From DASPGQ01 sp035457705 (GTDB taxonomy: Bacteria > Acidobacteriota > Vicinamibacteria > Marinacidobacterales > SMYC01): a stretch of 64,000 bases of DNA. The notes under the pieces are model-generated. The model made no database searches. It was given only the letters and a program-made list of their open reading frames with translations, and was not told the origin of the DNA. The stretch is from NCBI GenBank assembly GCA_035457705.1, contig DATIBD010000111.1, forward strand, positions 1 through 64,000. Direction: 5' to 3'. The position numbers and the translations under genes were made by a program. Positions 1 through 7,571 of the stretch are shown here, piece by piece. How positions within the stretch are numbered: the first letter of the stretch is position 1; each line of letters opens with the position of its first letter.

Positions 1-146
1 TCGTCGAGCCCCGACCTCCATCGATAAGAGACGACGCTCGGAATGAGCTCGCCGCGTCCCCTGGGAATCACGTGCGGCCCATCATCGTAGACCATCGCGG
101 CGGCGGAGTTCGTCGTTCCCAAATCGATTCCGATGTGTGCACCCAC
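1..146 (-). CDS. Hsp70/DnaK-family chaperone, N-terminus only (cut by window edge)
   Basis: Read leftward from 146, the frame gives GIDLGTTNSAAAMVYDDG within the first residues. This is the first phosphate-binding loop of the Hsp70 ATPase domain, and the frame continues to a conserved LIPSVVSY stretch. Only about 48 residues are visible, so the substrate-binding half cannot be judged. The GTG at 146 is chosen because GAGGT sits eight bases upstream and no ATG occurs after the stop of the preceding gene at 161. Hsp70 proteins use ATP to bind and release unfolded clients and need a nucleotide exchange factor, and the gene just upstream encodes a GrpE-like protein. No DnaJ is visible, though one could lie beyond the edge. 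The setting, downstream of WYL, macrodomain and PP2C genes, suggests a specialised paralogue rather than the housekeeping dnaK. Confidence 0.9.
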   Translation of the reverse strand, partial: MGAHIGIDLGTTNSAAAMVYDDGPHVIPRGRGELIPSVVSYRWRSGLD

Positions 147-160
147 GGTTCGTGACCTCG

Positions 161-598
161 TCATTCGCGATCGCGGCCTCTCCGGACGACCACGTCCGCG
201 GGTTTGAATCGGCGACCCGCGCAGGTGACGCCCCGAGACAGAACTTTCACGACAAAGAGCTCTCCGGTCCTGGAAGCGGCCAATTCCTCGATGGCTCGGT
301 GTCTCCGGGGGTCGAAGACCTCGCCCACGGCGCCATCGAGCCCAATCCCGCTGTCTTCGAGCCGCTCCATGGTCTGGCGGAGGGTGAGCCGCAGCGCGTC
401 CTTTCCGTCCGCCCCCTCGAGAACCGACGTTTCAAGCAGACCCTGAATGTGCTCGGTAGACTCGACGAAGGACACCGAGACGCTCTCGAGAGCACGCCAG
501 ATACTGTCGAGCTCCTTCTCCAGCGCTCTTCGCCGAGACGTTTGCGCGCGCATCAGCTCGCGGGCGAGCTCCAGCGCGTCGGTTGGCTTTTCTAGCAC
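161..598 (-). CDS. GrpE-like nucleotide exchange factor
   Basis: About 145 residues. The C-terminal half carries the GrpE beta-domain pattern: VGEVFDPRRHRAIEE, then a strand ending VVKVLSRG and a final RRFKPADVVVRRG. The N-terminal half is helical and rich in charged residues, as expected for the GrpE dimerisation helix. Its job should be to speed ADP release from the Hsp70 encoded immediately downstream, with only 14 bases between the two genes. The frame is open back to 682, but the GTG at 598 is preferred: it overlaps the stop of the 568-aa gene and has a GGAGG ten bases upstream, which implies translational coupling. It is shorter than typical housekeeping GrpE (about 190 residues), which supports a dedicated partner of the adjacent Hsp70. 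Confidence 0.85.
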   Translation of the reverse strand: MLEKPTDALELARELMRAQTSRRRALEKELDSIWRALESVSVSFVESTEHIQGLLETSVLEGADGKDALRLTLRQTMERLEDSGIGLDGAVGEVFDPRRHRAIEELAASRTGELFVVKVLSRGVTCAGRRFKPADVVVRRGRDRE

Positions 599-2298
599 TG
601 GTGCGACGCCTCCTCCGCCAGTACTTCTAGAAACTCGAGCCACTCCCGCTCGGATGGATAGGGTTCTCCGCTGCCGACCCACACCAGGGCATCGAGGACG
701 CTTCTGAGCTCGTTCTTCCGAAGGATCCAGAAAGGAGCCAAGCGATCTCGAAGCTCCTGGCGATGGAACAGGGCGCGCACGGCGCTCAGTTCCCTCATCC
801 TGCCCTCTTTGAGGGCCAGCGGAGCGATCTTCCCGAGTCCCTCGTTCAGGGCCCAGATCGGAGTTCCGAGAGCGACAACGGGATCGGGCGTCCGCAGGAG
901 ATCCGCCACCGTATCCGCGCGGCCTCGTATCGACCGCTCCAAAAGGGACCAGACGGACTCGGGATCGCCACCGGATCTCGATATCGATTCGAGCCGGTAC
1001 TGCAGTCCACGCGATCCGGGCGTCTGGGACCGCTGGAGATGGATCCGAGCGCTCACGGTGTTGCCGAATAATGTGAACAGGCTCGCGTTGAGAACCGCGT
1101 CGTCGAGGAAGGCGAACCAGAATGCGGGAGGCCGCGCGTCGCCCAGTAACGCCACCAACCGTTGCTCGATGGCTTCGAGGTCGAACCGCACGATGTCCTG
1201 GAGGCGCCGGGCGACGGGCTCCTGCCAGGGATTCCAGGTCGCATCGGCGAGGCGAGCGAGAGACGCCGAGAGAACGGACATTTGCTCGGCGCCGATGGCA
1301 CCGCGGCCCCAGGTAGGGAGATGTCGGGCGCAGTCAGCCGTCTCCTCTGCCGCGTTCGTCAGAGCGCAGCGAAAGGCAGTCGTCATGATGGCTGCCAGGA
1401 AGAAAACCGCTCCCCCCTCGTGACGCTCTTGAACCGCACTTCGGAATGCCGCCGCTAAGGGAACGCAGTCGTTGGGACGAAGCTTGGCCGTCACCGCAGG
1501 AACGAGGTAGGGCACGGTTTCGGGAGTGAACCTCTTTTCCTCGATGGCCGCTCGCATGACGAGAAGCGAGCACCATCGTTTCGTCGAGGGCTTCGCCGAT
1601 GGACCATCGGGGAACCACGCCGGAAGGAGCTCGACTGCTCTCCGGTAACCCGCGGCGGAAGCGACCGCGAGCGCAACGCACTTCCTGGAATTCTCGGGCC
1701 CGTCGGCAAGGTCGTCGCGATCGAGGGCCCGACGACCCACCCACCTCAGGGCGCCGTACCACGTCATCCGCGAGGCCTCGCCGAAGCTCGGGCGGCGCTT
1801 TAGGTGGCGGACGCGAAGCGCATCCGCGCAGGGATGGGATGACCAGGCGAAGCGACGAGGCACTCGACCTTCGTTGGCGGAGCACAGCACGCGATAGAGT
1901 GATTCGTGCGACTCGGTGAGAACTCCCGGCGCGAGGCCGACCAGTATCCTCTGGCTCTCCTTCCTGTCGGGCTCGCTTAGAAACATTAGCGCTCGAGACT
2001 CGAGAGAGCCGGGGGAGAAGAAGGTCGGGAAAAGCTGGTGCCGAGTTAGCCGGTATAAAGCCGCGAGCCCTGCCCGCACCCAGATCGAGCCGGGCGGTTT
2101 CCCTGGCCGGAGCACGGCCCGCCGCGCTTCGGCCACAGGCACCGACGTCGCTCTCGCCCGCTCGAGCCCGACTCTCCGTGCGTTCCGCGCACCCGGGATC
2201 GACACCGGCATGACTCGGGCTCGTGGCAGGAGCGGACGACGGATTCGAAACGCCTTGGGGGTCGTCGACCCGACAGTCCTCCAGAGCCAATCACTCAT
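592..2298 (-). CDS. Unrecognised 568-residue protein in the Hsp70/GrpE operon
   Basis: I do not recognise a family. The protein is soluble-looking, with no signal peptide or membrane segment. It has a strongly basic first 80 residues and a helical body with repeated hydrophobic patterns such as WYGALRWVGRR and FWFAFLDDAVLNASLF, suggesting an all-helical scaffold. Its start codon overlaps the stop of the 183-aa gene as ATGA, and its stop overlaps the GTG of the GrpE gene, so all three are probably made in fixed ratio. Position directly upstream of GrpE and Hsp70 suggests a co-chaperone, client or scaffold, but that is inference. Part of the basic N-terminus could be untranslated if a later start is used. 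The ATGA coupling favours the start given. Confidence 0.7.
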   Translation of the reverse strand: MSDWLWRTVGSTTPKAFRIRRPLLPRARVMPVSIPGARNARRVGLERARATSVPVAEARRAVLRPGKPPGSIWVRAGLAALYRLTRHQLFPTFFSPGSLESRALMFLSEPDRKESQRILVGLAPGVLTESHESLYRVLCSANEGRVPRRFAWSSHPCADALRVRHLKRRPSFGEASRMTWYGALRWVGRRALDRDDLADGPENSRKCVALAVASAAGYRRAVELLPAWFPDGPSAKPSTKRWCSLLVMRAAIEEKRFTPETVPYLVPAVTAKLRPNDCVPLAAAFRSAVQERHEGGAVFFLAAIMTTAFRCALTNAAEETADCARHLPTWGRGAIGAEQMSVLSASLARLADATWNPWQEPVARRLQDIVRFDLEAIEQRLVALLGDARPPAFWFAFLDDAVLNASLFTLFGNTVSARIHLQRSQTPGSRGLQYRLESISRSGGDPESVWSLLERSIRGRADTVADLLRTPDPVVALGTPIWALNEGLGKIAPLALKEGRMRELSAVRALFHRQELRDRLAPFWILRKNELRSVLDALVWVGSGEPYPSEREWLEFLEVLAEEASHQC

Positions 2299-2846
2299 TC
2301 GGCCGCCTCTTCAGATTCGGCACGCTCTTCGAGCGCCTGGCGGACCCGGAGGAAGGGCTCGTCCAGGCCAAGGGGAGAAAAATGCTTGCCTGCTGCCTGC
2401 AGGATGCTCTGGATGCGCTCCTCCTCGCCTCGTTGCGCGAACCAGAACCGCCCGCGGTGCCGCACATCTGACAATGGGGTTCGAACCCAGCGGCCTCCGT
2501 TCGGAGTGTTTCCCGGCGCCAGCACGGCGAGTGGGACATGGAGACGGACGTTTCGCGCCAGCAAGGAAGGCTCGTCCAGACATAGCACATCCGGCCCCCG
2601 CGCCAGTACCTTGACGAGTCCTTCCGCGAACGTCTTGCTGACGAGTGTGCTGGCGAGCCGGTCCCCGAAGAGCGGACGAACGATCGCCGAAACCTCCACC
2701 GATTCTGTCCAGGCGAAGTCCACGGGATCTCCCTCGATGTCGACCACGAGTAGCCCGCCCCAGTGCTTGTCTCCTCGGGAGACGTGGCCCAGATAACCAA
2801 TCTCCACCGCGGACCACTCGGTCGGCGATGTGACCGGCTCGTCCAT
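2295..2846 (-). CDS. Unrecognised 183-residue protein between WYL regulator and 568-aa gene
   Basis: No named family recognised. The N-terminal half contains a beta-rich stretch, GYLGHVSRGDKHWGGLLVV, followed by DIEGDPVDFAWTESVEV and then RPLFGDRLASTLVSKTF. That pattern (GY, a GG-LLVVD strand, G-P-F, then LYG-like residues) looks like a conserved bacterial protein of unknown role, though I cannot name it. There is no signal peptide or membrane segment. The C-terminus is acidic. The ATG at 2846 begins directly after the WYL stop, and the TGA overlaps the next ATG, so it lies in the middle of a coupled operon. The role is unknown. Being coupled to a regulator upstream and to chaperone genes downstream suggests it works within that system. 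Confidence 0.7.
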   Translation of the reverse strand: MDEPVTSPTEWSAVEIGYLGHVSRGDKHWGGLLVVDIEGDPVDFAWTESVEVSAIVRPLFGDRLASTLVSKTFAEGLVKVLARGPDVLCLDEPSLLARNVRLHVPLAVLAPGNTPNGGRWVRTPLSDVRHRGRFWFAQRGEEERIQSILQAAGKHFSPLGLDEPFLRVRQALEERAESEEAAE

Positions 2847-3941
2847 TCAACGCCTCGACGAGCGCTGCTCATGCCCGCCGGCCCGCTGCGGTGATAAGAC
2901 CAGCCTTTCGAGGAAATCCGCAATCGGCAGGTGAAGCTGGCCAGGAACGAAATGGGAACGCTCGGACTGGTCCAGGATAGCCTGGGCCTCGTCACGGATT
3001 TGGCGTCGCAGGTGCTCCGGCTCCAACACATCGGCGTCGGAGCCGAAGCTTAGGATCCAGCGCCGGAGCTCGAGGGTGTCCGCTACCCGCATCGTCAGGA
3101 CGATGCTTCCATCCTGCTCGGTCGAAATCTCCTGAGTTTCGTGCCACTGGCGCTCGGCGACGAACGGAGCGGCCGACGGCCGGAATCGAATCCGCGCCTC
3201 GATCTCCCTTCCCCGGAAGATGCCGAGAGCACTCTTCATGTGCCGTTCGAAGTCGAAGTCCTCGGGGAGTGGGAACGTTTCCTCGGTCAGCGTCCACCGC
3301 TGAATCCGCTCGAGAGCGAAGATTCGAATCTCGTTGCGAAGATGGTCGAACCCGATGACATAGAGCCCGCCCTGGAAGTAGAAGAGGCGGTACGGGTCGA
3401 TCCGCCGCTCGGTCACGACACCCCGAGAAAACGTGTGGTACGTGACATCGAGACTCTTGCGATAGCGGGCCGCCTCGGTCACCACTTCGATGAGCTTTCG
3501 CTGGCGACTGTAGTCCTTGAACGGCCCCGGTCGTGCGGCGAGCACGGAATCGTACTCGTCGATGAGGGCACGGCTCTCTCGCGGCAGGAGGCCCGCAATC
3601 TTGGCGTGCGCCGATTCCAGCGAGGCGTAAAAGGGGGTGTCGCGGAGCACACGGGATAGCCTCCTCGCAAAGTAGAGCGCGAGAAGCTCGGTCACGGTAA
3701 AGGGAGGAGGCACGCGGGACTTGAACCCGTCCACGAACTTCCAGAGCTTTTCTCGGCCCTCGCGCTCGTCGTAGATGGGAAGCCCTGCGTCCTGAAGGCC
3801 CCTCAGATCGCGAATCACGGTACGGCTGCTGCAGCCGAGCTCATCCGCGAGCTCGGAGAGCGTCCGCCCTCGCGGGCTATCGAGCAGACGGACGAGCCGC
3901 CAGGTGCGGCTCACGAGCTGGCCTCGGCCCATGGACGTCAT
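2847..3941 (-). CDS. WYL-domain transcriptional regulator (HTH + WYL)
   Basis: About 364 residues. The N-terminus is a winged-helix DNA-binding domain with the recognition helix around ELGCSSRTVIRDLRGL (residues ~30-50). The middle carries a WYL domain containing YHTFSRGVVTERRIDPYRLF and FQGGLYVIGFD. The C-terminus has the usual WYL extension with LRRWILSFGSDADVLEPEHL. WYL proteins sense a ligand, often a nucleic acid or nucleotide, and control transcription. They frequently govern defence and stress loci. ATG 3941 or 3932 fits best; the frame is open to 4061, but that extension is low in complexity and unlike the family. The gene lies 79 bases after the 77-aa gene and abuts the 183-aa gene, so it probably controls its own operon. 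Confidence 0.9.
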   Translation of the reverse strand: MTSMGRGQLVSRTWRLVRLLDSPRGRTLSELADELGCSSRTVIRDLRGLQDAGLPIYDEREGREKLWKFVDGFKSRVPPPFTVTELLALYFARRLSRVLRDTPFYASLESAHAKIAGLLPRESRALIDEYDSVLAARPGPFKDYSRQRKLIEVVTEAARYRKSLDVTYHTFSRGVVTERRIDPYRLFYFQGGLYVIGFDHLRNEIRIFALERIQRWTLTEETFPLPEDFDFERHMKSALGIFRGREIEARIRFRPSAAPFVAERQWHETQEISTEQDGSIVLTMRVADTLELRRWILSFGSDADVLEPEHLRRQIRDEAQAILDQSERSHFVPGQLHLPIADFLERLVLSPQRAGGHEQRSSRR

Positions 3942-4020
3942 GCTAGAAACGATGTCGAAAATGGGGTGTCTTTCAGTGTCACACGAGCGAGAAGGGCGAT
4001 CAACCGGGGGCGACATCGAG

Positions 4021-4254
4021 CTACCGCAGAATCGACGTCGACCGGAACCGCTCGAGCTCATCTGCGCACCATTCCTGGAGCTCCTTCGCGATGCCCGGAG
4101 GAATGCCCTCGATGTTCACGCGTCCGGCCCGCGCGAAGATCCGCGGATGCCCGACGATGTCCTCGCGCCCGTCCACATACCGCCTGACCGATACGGCGAG
4201 CTTCTCCGCGAGAGCGTGTTGGCGTAGGTTCGCAAGCAGGTAGACGTGGCGCAT
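4021..4254 (-). CDS. Small unrecognised protein (77 aa) with strong ribosome-binding site
   Basis: I do not recognise the family. The gene looks real because AAGGAGA sits six bases before the ATG at 4254, and it is co-directional within the operon. The protein is soluble, with a basic helix-forming first half (LRQHALAEKLAVSVRRYV) followed by a GHPRIFARAG stretch and an acidic helix ending near CADELERF. No signal peptide or membrane segment is seen. It sits between the macrodomain gene (123 bases upstream) and the WYL regulator (79 bases downstream). The 123-base gap could hold a separate promoter, but none is clear by eye. Its size and position would fit an accessory or regulatory subunit, which is speculation. 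Confidence 0.6.
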   Translation of the reverse strand: MRHVYLLANLRQHALAEKLAVSVRRYVDGREDIVGHPRIFARAGRVNIEGIPPGIAKELQEWCADELERFRSTSILR

Positions 4255-4377
4255 CGTTTTTCTCCTTGGTTCGACCCAATTGGAGAATACCCGCTTCCTG
4301 TGACAACCACGGTTCCTGCATCCGAGAGCTCTTGACCGTCGATTGGAGGGGCGAGATTGTCGCGGTGAGTCGATCGT

Positions 4378-4995
4378 TCAATCCCGGCGCTTCTTCAGAA
4401 GCTCCTTCAAGAAATCGCTCGCGAGATTCGATTCTTCCTGTGCCCGCGCTTCTCGATTCGTGTAGCCCCAAAAACTATCCCTGGCACGCCCGAAGTCCTC
4501 GCGGTCGCGAACCGCAATCGTGATCTGGAGCGGTCTCGCAAGATCTAGGTTCTTCTGCTCGATCCCGTCGAGAATCGTTTCCAGGGAAGTCTCGACGGAG
4601 AGCCCACCGACCCCGGCGCCAAAAAGAGGAAGCGCTAGACTCTTCACCTCATCGGTGGCTGCCTGCGCCAGGATGTTTTTCATCGCGGTGGCCACGTCGG
4701 AAGCCGACGTTCCCTTGCTCACGTCGTAATCGATGACGACCGCGTGGTACACGAAACGAGCGGAAAGCCTTCCCGCGTGCGTCCGAACGACCGTCCCGAG
4801 CGCGGCGGGAGCGTGCCGAATCGCCTCCTGATGGATCTCGATTCCACCGCGCGAACGAAGCGCCGCCGCCACACCCCCTCCCATGTGGAGCTGAGTGTTC
4901 GCCGCGTTCACCAGAACGTCGGCGCAAACCGTGGCGATGTCACCCTGCACGAGGCGCACGGAAACTCGCCCGAACTGTCGGTCTGACGCTCGCAT
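4378..4995 (-). CDS. Macrodomain protein (ADP-ribose binding or hydrolase)
   Basis: 205 residues, most of them one macrodomain. The first binding region reads VQGDIATVCADVLVNAANTQ and is followed by the glycine loop HMGGGVAAAL. The second loop is LPLFGAGVGGLSVE around residues 120-135. These are the ADP-ribose contacts of the family. The NAAN-GGGV arrangement resembles macrodomains that remove or read ADP-ribose, so a hydrolase acting on ADP-ribosylated protein or nucleic acid is possible, but binding alone cannot be excluded. The C-terminal 35 residues are a charged helix. The ATG at 4995 lies 12 bases after the PP2C stop with GGGAGA between, so the two are co-translated. Pairing with a phosphatase suggests removal of two kinds of modification. 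Confidence 0.9.
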   Translation of the reverse strand: MRASDRQFGRVSVRLVQGDIATVCADVLVNAANTQLHMGGGVAAALRSRGGIEIHQEAIRHAPAALGTVVRTHAGRLSARFVYHAVVIDYDVSKGTSASDVATAMKNILAQAATDEVKSLALPLFGAGVGGLSVETSLETILDGIEQKNLDLARPLQITIAVRDREDFGRARDSFWGYTNREARAQEESNLASDFLKELLKKRRD

Positions 4996-5007
4996 GAGGC
5001 TCTCCCG

Positions 5008-5643
5008 TTATTCATCGAGGACCCCGACGACCAGGGTGGCGTCGTCGAGGAGAAATCGGGGCTTCTCCAACAGTCGCACCGGAACCTCGGCGATAGGCCC
5101 GCGAAGAGCGAGGCTCAGGATCTCCCGGACCATCTTATGGGCGCCGCCGAGCGCGGCCCAGGCGCCGTCCGTCGCAGCCACAACGACGTCATGCCTTTGT
5201 GGACGCAGAAAAGCACCAATTGGATCGACGGAGCCGGTTCCCAGAAAGTCTTTGCCGGACGGTGAAACGAAGCGGACCTCCCCCTCCCTCGAGACGTGGA
5301 GAAGCTTTGCGTCCCCGATCACGAGGCCGGAGACGATCCAGCCGCTTTCTCCGCGAACGAAACGAAACCCTGCAAACGTGCTCCTCCCGATGCCCACCAG
5401 AAAGGAGTCGAGAAGCTTCGCGAGGTGAGCCCAGTCCGGAAGGCTCACCGGGAGACGATTCCGCAAGAGGCGTTCGAATTGAGATGCCCCACGCTTCGCC
5501 GCTTGACTGGCTCGTCCGGCGCCGTCGAAAACCACGCCACAGGACGCCTCGTGGAACAATCGAAAGGCGTCCTCGTTCGCAATCGAATCGGTGCCCTTGC
5601 GGCTCGCGCCGGCGAGCCGGACTCCCCTACCGAAGAACGCCAT
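5008..5643 (-). CDS. PP2C-type protein phosphatase
   Basis: About 211 residues, a minimal PP2C (PPM) catalytic domain. The metal-binding acidic motifs are all present: SIANEDAF near the N-terminus, VVFDGAGRASQ, VIGDAKLLHV, VAATDGAWAALG and the final DDATLVVG. The family removes phosphate from serine or threonine using two metal ions. There is no sensor or membrane segment, so it is cytosolic. The frame also allows TTG at 5649 and 5646; ATG 5643 is taken. No clear ribosome-binding site is seen, and a promoter may lie in the 170 bases upstream. It begins the run of genes that leads to Hsp70. No partner kinase is visible in that run, though one could lie left of the window. Confidence 0.88.
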   Translation of the reverse strand: MAFFGRGVRLAGASRKGTDSIANEDAFRLFHEASCGVVFDGAGRASQAAKRGASQFERLLRNRLPVSLPDWAHLAKLLDSFLVGIGRSTFAGFRFVRGESGWIVSGLVIGDAKLLHVSREGEVRFVSPSGKDFLGTGSVDPIGAFLRPQRHDVVVAATDGAWAALGGAHKMVREILSLALRGPIAEVPVRLLEKPRFLLDDATLVVGVLDE

Positions 5644-5813
5644 CAACAACCAGAATAGGGCGCGAAAACGACAAGCACGGTCAGGGATTGTTCGCGCCTG
5701 ACGTTAGATCGGAGCCCCAGGCTCGTCAAAGTCCGCCTGGTCGCCGAGCACGATTCGGCTTGCGATCGGATCCTCGAGGCTTTAAGAGGCTCGAGCGATG
5801 AGCCCCCGTCGAG

Positions 5814-6395
5814 CTACCAACGGAGCGCGACGCCGACCAGGAAGCGATTGATATCGGGCTCCGAGCTGATACGGGTGTTGCCGATCGGAATCACGAGGCT
5901 CGGGTCGTCCACATCGGTCTGGATGGCGAAGCGACGGTAGTCGATGCGCAAACCGACGTTGTCGCTGAAATAGACCTTCAAGCCGAGCCCATAGTTGAAT
6001 GCCCCATAGGTTCCGAGAAAATCCGACCCCGCGAGGTCTCCCGATGCGTTCGCGAAAAGGGCTCCGTAACCAACGGTGCCGTAAGGAACGAAGGCCTGGA
6101 TCGGCGCTTGAGCGACTACGTTGCCCGTGAGGTTCAGCACCGAGGCGCCGAGATTCACTCCCGGCACGGTGAACGACGAGGTGGGCATGTAATCGACGCC
6201 CAGCTCGAAGCCCACGAAGGTACTGAATGCACCGATGGTGGCGCCGAAGCTCGTCTGGTCTTCGAGCTTGAGCGCTCCGACAAAAGAGCGACCGAGCATG
6301 AACGACGCTTCACCGGAGGCCTCGGCGCGCTTCGGGGCGGCCAGGCTCGAGACAAGGAGAAGGGCGATCGGTAGGATGTTGTTCCTTGCGCTCAT
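5814..6395 (-). CDS. Outer-membrane beta-barrel protein
   Basis: About 193 residues. The protein starts with a signal peptide (NILPIALLLVSSLAAPKRAEA) and continues as short alternating amphipathic strands such as GLGLKVYFSDNVGLRIDYRRF. It ends in FLVGVALRW, the aromatic C-terminal signature recognised by the outer-membrane assembly machinery. This matches small eight-stranded OmpA-like or OmpW-like barrels. The substrate is unknown, and it may be structural. The ATG at 6395 is chosen because AAGGAAG precedes it and the signal peptide begins there. The frame extends to 6605 but that part is not signal-like. A perfect inverted repeat at 6435-6450 lies just upstream and may be its operator. Confidence 0.8.
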   Translation of the reverse strand: MSARNNILPIALLLVSSLAAPKRAEASGEASFMLGRSFVGALKLEDQTSFGATIGAFSTFVGFELGVDYMPTSSFTVPGVNLGASVLNLTGNVVAQAPIQAFVPYGTVGYGALFANASGDLAGSDFLGTYGAFNYGLGLKVYFSDNVGLRIDYRRFAIQTDVDDPSLVIPIGNTRISSEPDINRFLVGVALRW

Positions 6396-6434
6396 TAACT
6401 TCCTTTCGATGTCACACGCCCAGAGCAAAAGGCG

Positions 6435-6450
6435 TTCCAATCTCTTGGAA
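6435..6450. promoter_or_regulatory. Perfect inverted repeat upstream of the barrel gene
   Basis: TTCCAA-TCTC-TTGGAA is a perfect six-base inverted repeat with a four-base spacer. It lies 40 bases before the start of the minus-strand barrel gene. Position and symmetry suggest a binding site for a dimeric regulator, but no regulator is identified. Confidence 0.4.
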
Positions 6451-6526
6451 TCGTCGCAAGTGATACCGTGGAGGGAGTTAACTCGGCGAACCTCGCAGGG
6501 CGAACGACCTCGCGCTGCCTCGGAAT

Positions 6527-6546
6527 GTTTACTGAAACGTGTAAAC
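6527..6546. promoter_or_regulatory. Inverted repeat upstream of the secreted hydrolase gene
   Basis: GTTTAC and GTAAAC are separated by eight bases, about 47 bases before the hydrolase start at 6593. The spacing resembles a TetR-like operator. No regulator gene is adjacent, so this remains a candidate site only. Confidence 0.35.
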
Positions 6547-6592
6547 TTTACGCCACGGGCATTCGGAGCATCCTTGTGCGGCGGCGGCAAAA

Positions 6593-7486
6593 ATGCGATA
6601 CACACCGAGCCTCATGTCACCCAAGATTTCGCTCACGTTACTCTTGGTCGCCACCGCGATCACTCTTTCAACCGCGCAGGAAACTGACCGGACTGCGGGA
6701 ACCGCCGCGGTGAACGGCGCAACCCTCGCTTACGACCTATCGGGAGACGGCCCCCCGATCGTTCTCATCAGCGGGGGCGGAACGCTCGATCGCCGCATGT
6801 GGGACGACCAAGTCGCGGCGCTGACCCCGCGTTACCGGGTCCTCCGGTATGACGTCCGCGGCATCGGAGGCTCATCGCGCCCCGACAGTGCTTTCTCTCA
6901 CAGCGAGGATCTGGCTGCATTGCTGCAATCGTTGGATCTCGAGCCCGCCTTCGTCGTGGGCCTTTCTTTCGCTGCTGGCATTGCCATCGACCTGGCGCTC
7001 GAACGGCCATCCAGGGTGAGAGGTCTCGTCCTCGCGGCTCCAGGCATTAGCAGCGACAAGGAGGACAACCTTCGCGACGCGCTAGCGGCCGCGGAGCTGG
7101 CCCGAAAGATCGGTCTCCCTTCCCTCGTCGATGCCATCGTGACCAACCGTGCCGTTCTCACCTCCGCCAACGATACCGTGCGGGAACGCGTGCGGGCGAT
7201 CTACCTGGACAACGCCGACGTGTTCGAGTCGGACTTCGCGCTGGTCCGTCTTTGGCGCCCGGCGGATCCGCCTGCTGAAGAACGGCTGTCGGCGATTCGC
7301 GTGCCGACGCTCATCCTCGTCGGTGACCAGGACTCCGAGCCGACTCGCGGGACGGCCGACGAGCTTCTGGCCCGCATCCCTGGCGCCCAAAAGATCGTCT
7401 TGCGCGACGCCGGCCACCTGCTGAACCTCGATGCCCCCGACCGATTCAACGAAGCCGTGCTGGATTTCCTCGGAAGATCGCGCTGA
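6593..7486 (+). CDS. Secreted alpha/beta hydrolase
   Basis: About 297 residues. A signal peptide occupies the first 28 (hydrophobic core KISLTLLLVATAITLSTA). The body is a classic alpha/beta-hydrolase: an oxyanion region VLISGGGTLDRRMW, then YDVRGIGGSSRPD, the nucleophile elbow VVGLSFAAG with serine, the acid in LVGDQDSEP, and the base in DAGHLLNLDAPDRF. All three catalytic residues are therefore present. Relatives include esterases, lactonases and C-C hydrolases, and the substrate cannot be read from sequence. ATG 6614 is an alternative start that would shorten the signal peptide's n-region; neither start has a strong ribosome-binding site. The gene stands alone, between the divergent barrel gene and the toxin-antitoxin pair. 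Confidence 0.85.
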   Translation: MRYTPSLMSPKISLTLLLVATAITLSTAQETDRTAGTAAVNGATLAYDLSGDGPPIVLISGGGTLDRRMWDDQVAALTPRYRVLRYDVRGIGGSSRPDSAFSHSEDLAALLQSLDLEPAFVVGLSFAAGIAIDLALERPSRVRGLVLAAPGISSDKEDNLRDALAAAELARKIGLPSLVDAIVTNRAVLTSANDTVRERVRAIYLDNADVFESDFALVRLWRPADPPAEERLSAIRVPTLILVGDQDSEPTRGTADELLARIPGAQKIVLRDAGHLLNLDAPDRFNEAVLDFLGRSR

Positions 7487-7548
7487 CCGGAGCTCCGTCG
7501 ACCCCGCCCCTCCCGGAAAGCCAAACGCCGTAAAATCTGGTCTCTTTC

Positions 7549-7563
7549 TATGCATCATGCATA
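7549..7563. promoter_or_regulatory. Palindromic operator of the VapB/VapC-like pair
   Basis: TATGCAT-C-ATGCATA is a perfect seven-base inverted repeat with one central base. It lies nine bases upstream of the antitoxin start at 7572, and a further TGCAT follows at 7569-7573. Antitoxins of this type repress their own operon through such sites, so autoregulation is likely. Confidence 0.55.
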
Positions 7564-7571
7564 ATGTGTGC

